From: Adineta vaga
Lineage: Eukaryota > Rotifera
DNA length: 64,000 bases
Assembly (NCBI GenBank): GCA_021613535.1
Contig: CP075492.1
Coordinates: 9,176,001 to 9,240,000 of the forward strand
Reading direction: 5' to 3'
Shown here: one piece after another, positions 62,102 to 64,000 of the stretch
Position numbering within the stretch: the first letter of the stretch is position 1
How the letters are laid out: each line of letters starts with the position of its first letter
Made by a program: the position numbers and the translations under genes
The notes under the pieces: generated by a model
The model's input: the letters and a program-made list of their open reading frames with translations, nothing else
Told to the model about the DNA's origin: nothing
Databases searched by the model: none

Positions 62102-64000
62102 AAATGAACATTCTGATATGCTCTGTAATTTACTGTTTAAATAAATATACAATCGATTAAAAAACTCTGACCGATGTCATATAATCCTTTCAAATAAATA
62201 GTTTAATGACTGAATACATTCAGTCAAGTTGAATTAAGTCTCGATCACTTTGAAATCATTTCATATCCAATAGGGGAAACAAAAGAATCAGATTTGATTT
62301 TCATCATTAGACTCGAGTATGCATCTGTGCTTCTGTCTAATCAGCAATTGTTTAATAAGTGCAAAATAAGATATTTATTGATTATGTCTTAAAACGATCT
62401 TCTTTTTTTGTCTTTCTCTTGTACATTTTCAGTTAATCAAATTTGCCTTATTCGGTATTCTAGTGATCGATGGCACTGCTGTTTCTACTTCTCATTCTGT
62501 AGAATTCACGCAACAAGATTATCACATTAACAACATAGAAGGAAAGAGAGAGAGAGAGAGAAAGAAACTTGTCTCTCATGAGAATATTGCGTCTTGGTCT
62601 TTTTATTCTTTTCTTATGTGCGTTCAAACAATCGTCTTACTATTCTTCGTCTACCATGTCTAAGTGTATATACATGTGTTCTATATATGTTATCACTTGA
62701 TAACTATGGAATCGGAGGGTATGATGGTAGTAGACATTTATCCGACTAGTGAGTATAACAAACGGAAATTAAATTCAGTCGATGTTCGGTAAAACTTCAA
62801 ACGATTGATCACATACATTCATTCTAGAATAAATATTGATCTATTGCTTCTAGGCTACAAGACTGACTAGTTATTATTCCTTTGTCCAGTCAGCCTAGAG
62901 GAGAGAAAAAGTATGATGTATATTGTCTCGCATATGTAAATTGAATTAAACAATAAATGATGGAGAAAACGTTGCTTTTCTTTCTTTTTTTGACTTTCAC
63001 TTGTTCGGGTGGAACTTCCATACAGTCATGTCCGGTTGTTCAATGGATAGAAATAGTTCAACGGAAATTACGAGTTGCAACGATTACGACATAACAACTA
63101 GAATTAGTTAAGTGTTTCAAGAAAACGAGTCTAATAATGTCGACTTCTTTTCCACTTCAATAGCAACTCAAAGTTTGGCACGATAACGAAAAGAAAACTA
63201 ACTTCGCCGTAATCAGATTCGTTAATTGAGTAAGAGGAATTGTTCATTCGTTACAACTTAGATTGGTTGATTATAGTAATAATTATCCCTGCTGTTGTTT
63301 CGGTCTTATTTTTATCAATCATCCGTTTGGGGGGTAGGAGGAGAGGAAAATGACAAAGGCGGAGCGCGGGCACACTTATTAAATTAGAAAAGACATTTTC
63401 TATTGTCTGTGTGATGCTCATCATCGTTAGTTGATTTCAATGCAAATTTATCATTATTCAAATGATTTTGTCAGATGACTATGTGTGAAAGTAAAAGCGT
63501 TCTCGTCTATTCCGATTGATTGTCCAGATCACTATTTGACAAGAAAAAAGAGAGAAAAGAAAAAATTGTTCGAAGACATTCAAAGCTTCAGATAACATCA
63601 TGATTCGAATGAGAAAAAATATAAGCATGAGACAGCTGCAGATGGACATTCACACATCATCATTTATCGCCTCAAGGTTAGTTAACGACACTCAGAACAG
63701 GAAATGATAGTATTTCAATCAATATCTTTCGCATTGTTGATTAACTTGATCTCTTTCCTCTCGTTGACAAAGAAAAAGTATTCAAGCAAAAAAACTAACA
63801 CAATGACATCAGTTGTTGTATTCATGTAATATGTTCACCTGAAAAGATTAAGATCAGACACAGTAAGAAGTTTTACTATTATCTAACTCTAGTAATCGAG
63901 TTTTTTTTTAGCTAAACAAGAAATGACCGGTTAGTTTCAATCACGAATGCCACTGTTTAACATCACCTTGATGTATACATAAAGATAAACGCTTCGAACG
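62102..64000. other. Intergenic to window end, no gene seen
   Basis: 1.9 kb of AT-rich DNA. An (AG)n run lies near 62543-62560 and a short GC-richer patch near 63330-63375 (ggggggtaggaggagagg, then ggcggagcgcggg). The frame 62463-62663 overlaps the AG repeat and has no family signal. Confidence 0.45.

Noticed and set aside
62463-62663. 66-aa frame near the right end
   Set aside because: Includes an (AG)n-coded Arg/Glu run, has no homology that I recognise and no splice partners.

Overview
This window is AT-rich eukaryotic DNA with compact genes, many short GT-AG introns (mostly about 50-80 bp) and a metazoan gene set: FoxB, Dmbx, Id-type HLH, collagen XV/XVIII with endostatin, DLGAP, DENND1, VDAC and MDH1B. 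Large FG-GAP surface proteins and single-pass proteins with Thr-rich stalks, next to lophotrochozoan-type genes with tiny introns, make a bdelloid rotifer the best guess. That assignment is inference. All gene models are hand-built from reading frame, splice sites, phase agreement and family resemblance; most models close exactly in phase. No transposon, CRISPR array or prokaryotic feature was seen.

Layout. 1-9.3 kb: a minus-strand type II membrane protein with about 24 FG-GAP/VCBS-like repeats (runs off the left edge), divergent from a plus-strand membrane protein carrying a Thr-rich stalk and a Hedgehog-type Hint domain. 10-12.8 kb: foxB (+) convergent with mitochondrial ribosomal protein L23 (-). 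13.7-21.7 kb: two trafficking genes in tandem, DENND1/connecdenn and a RUSC-like RUN-domain protein. 22.3-24.2 kb: UBA + PTH2 peptidyl-tRNA hydrolase (+) convergent with a six-finger C2H2 factor (-). 25.8-29.6 kb: dmbx homeobox (+) and an Id/emc-like HLH gene (-) in large non-coding flanks; a tRNA-Pro(CGG) lies at 31.0 kb.

32.6-40.5 kb: a GT10 fucosyltransferase with a one-base frame break, an unrecognised gene with two possible last exons, a secreted chitin-binding (CBM14) protein also with a one-base frame break, and a membrane protein with a PPC-like ectodomain. 41-45.2 kb: VDAC (-) and MDH1B (+) share a 299-bp divergent promoter. 45.7-50.8 kb: a polyglutamine protein (+) ends 3 bp from a multiplexin collagen (-) whose collagen region is reduced to a few triplets and which has two candidate first exons. 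51.2-57.2 kb: a DLGAP/SAPAP gene (-) with long and short N-termini. 60.6-62.1 kb: a divergent RRM-like coiled-coil protein and a tiny Gly/Tyr-rich peptide gene.

The genes do not form one pathway. Recurring themes are surface/matrix proteins, Rab/endocytic trafficking and developmental transcription factors. The most unusual locus is the Hint protein: membrane-anchored at both ends, with a catalytic-looking Hedgehog-type Hint core and an in-frame 60-bp intron that would add a hydrophobic segment if retained.
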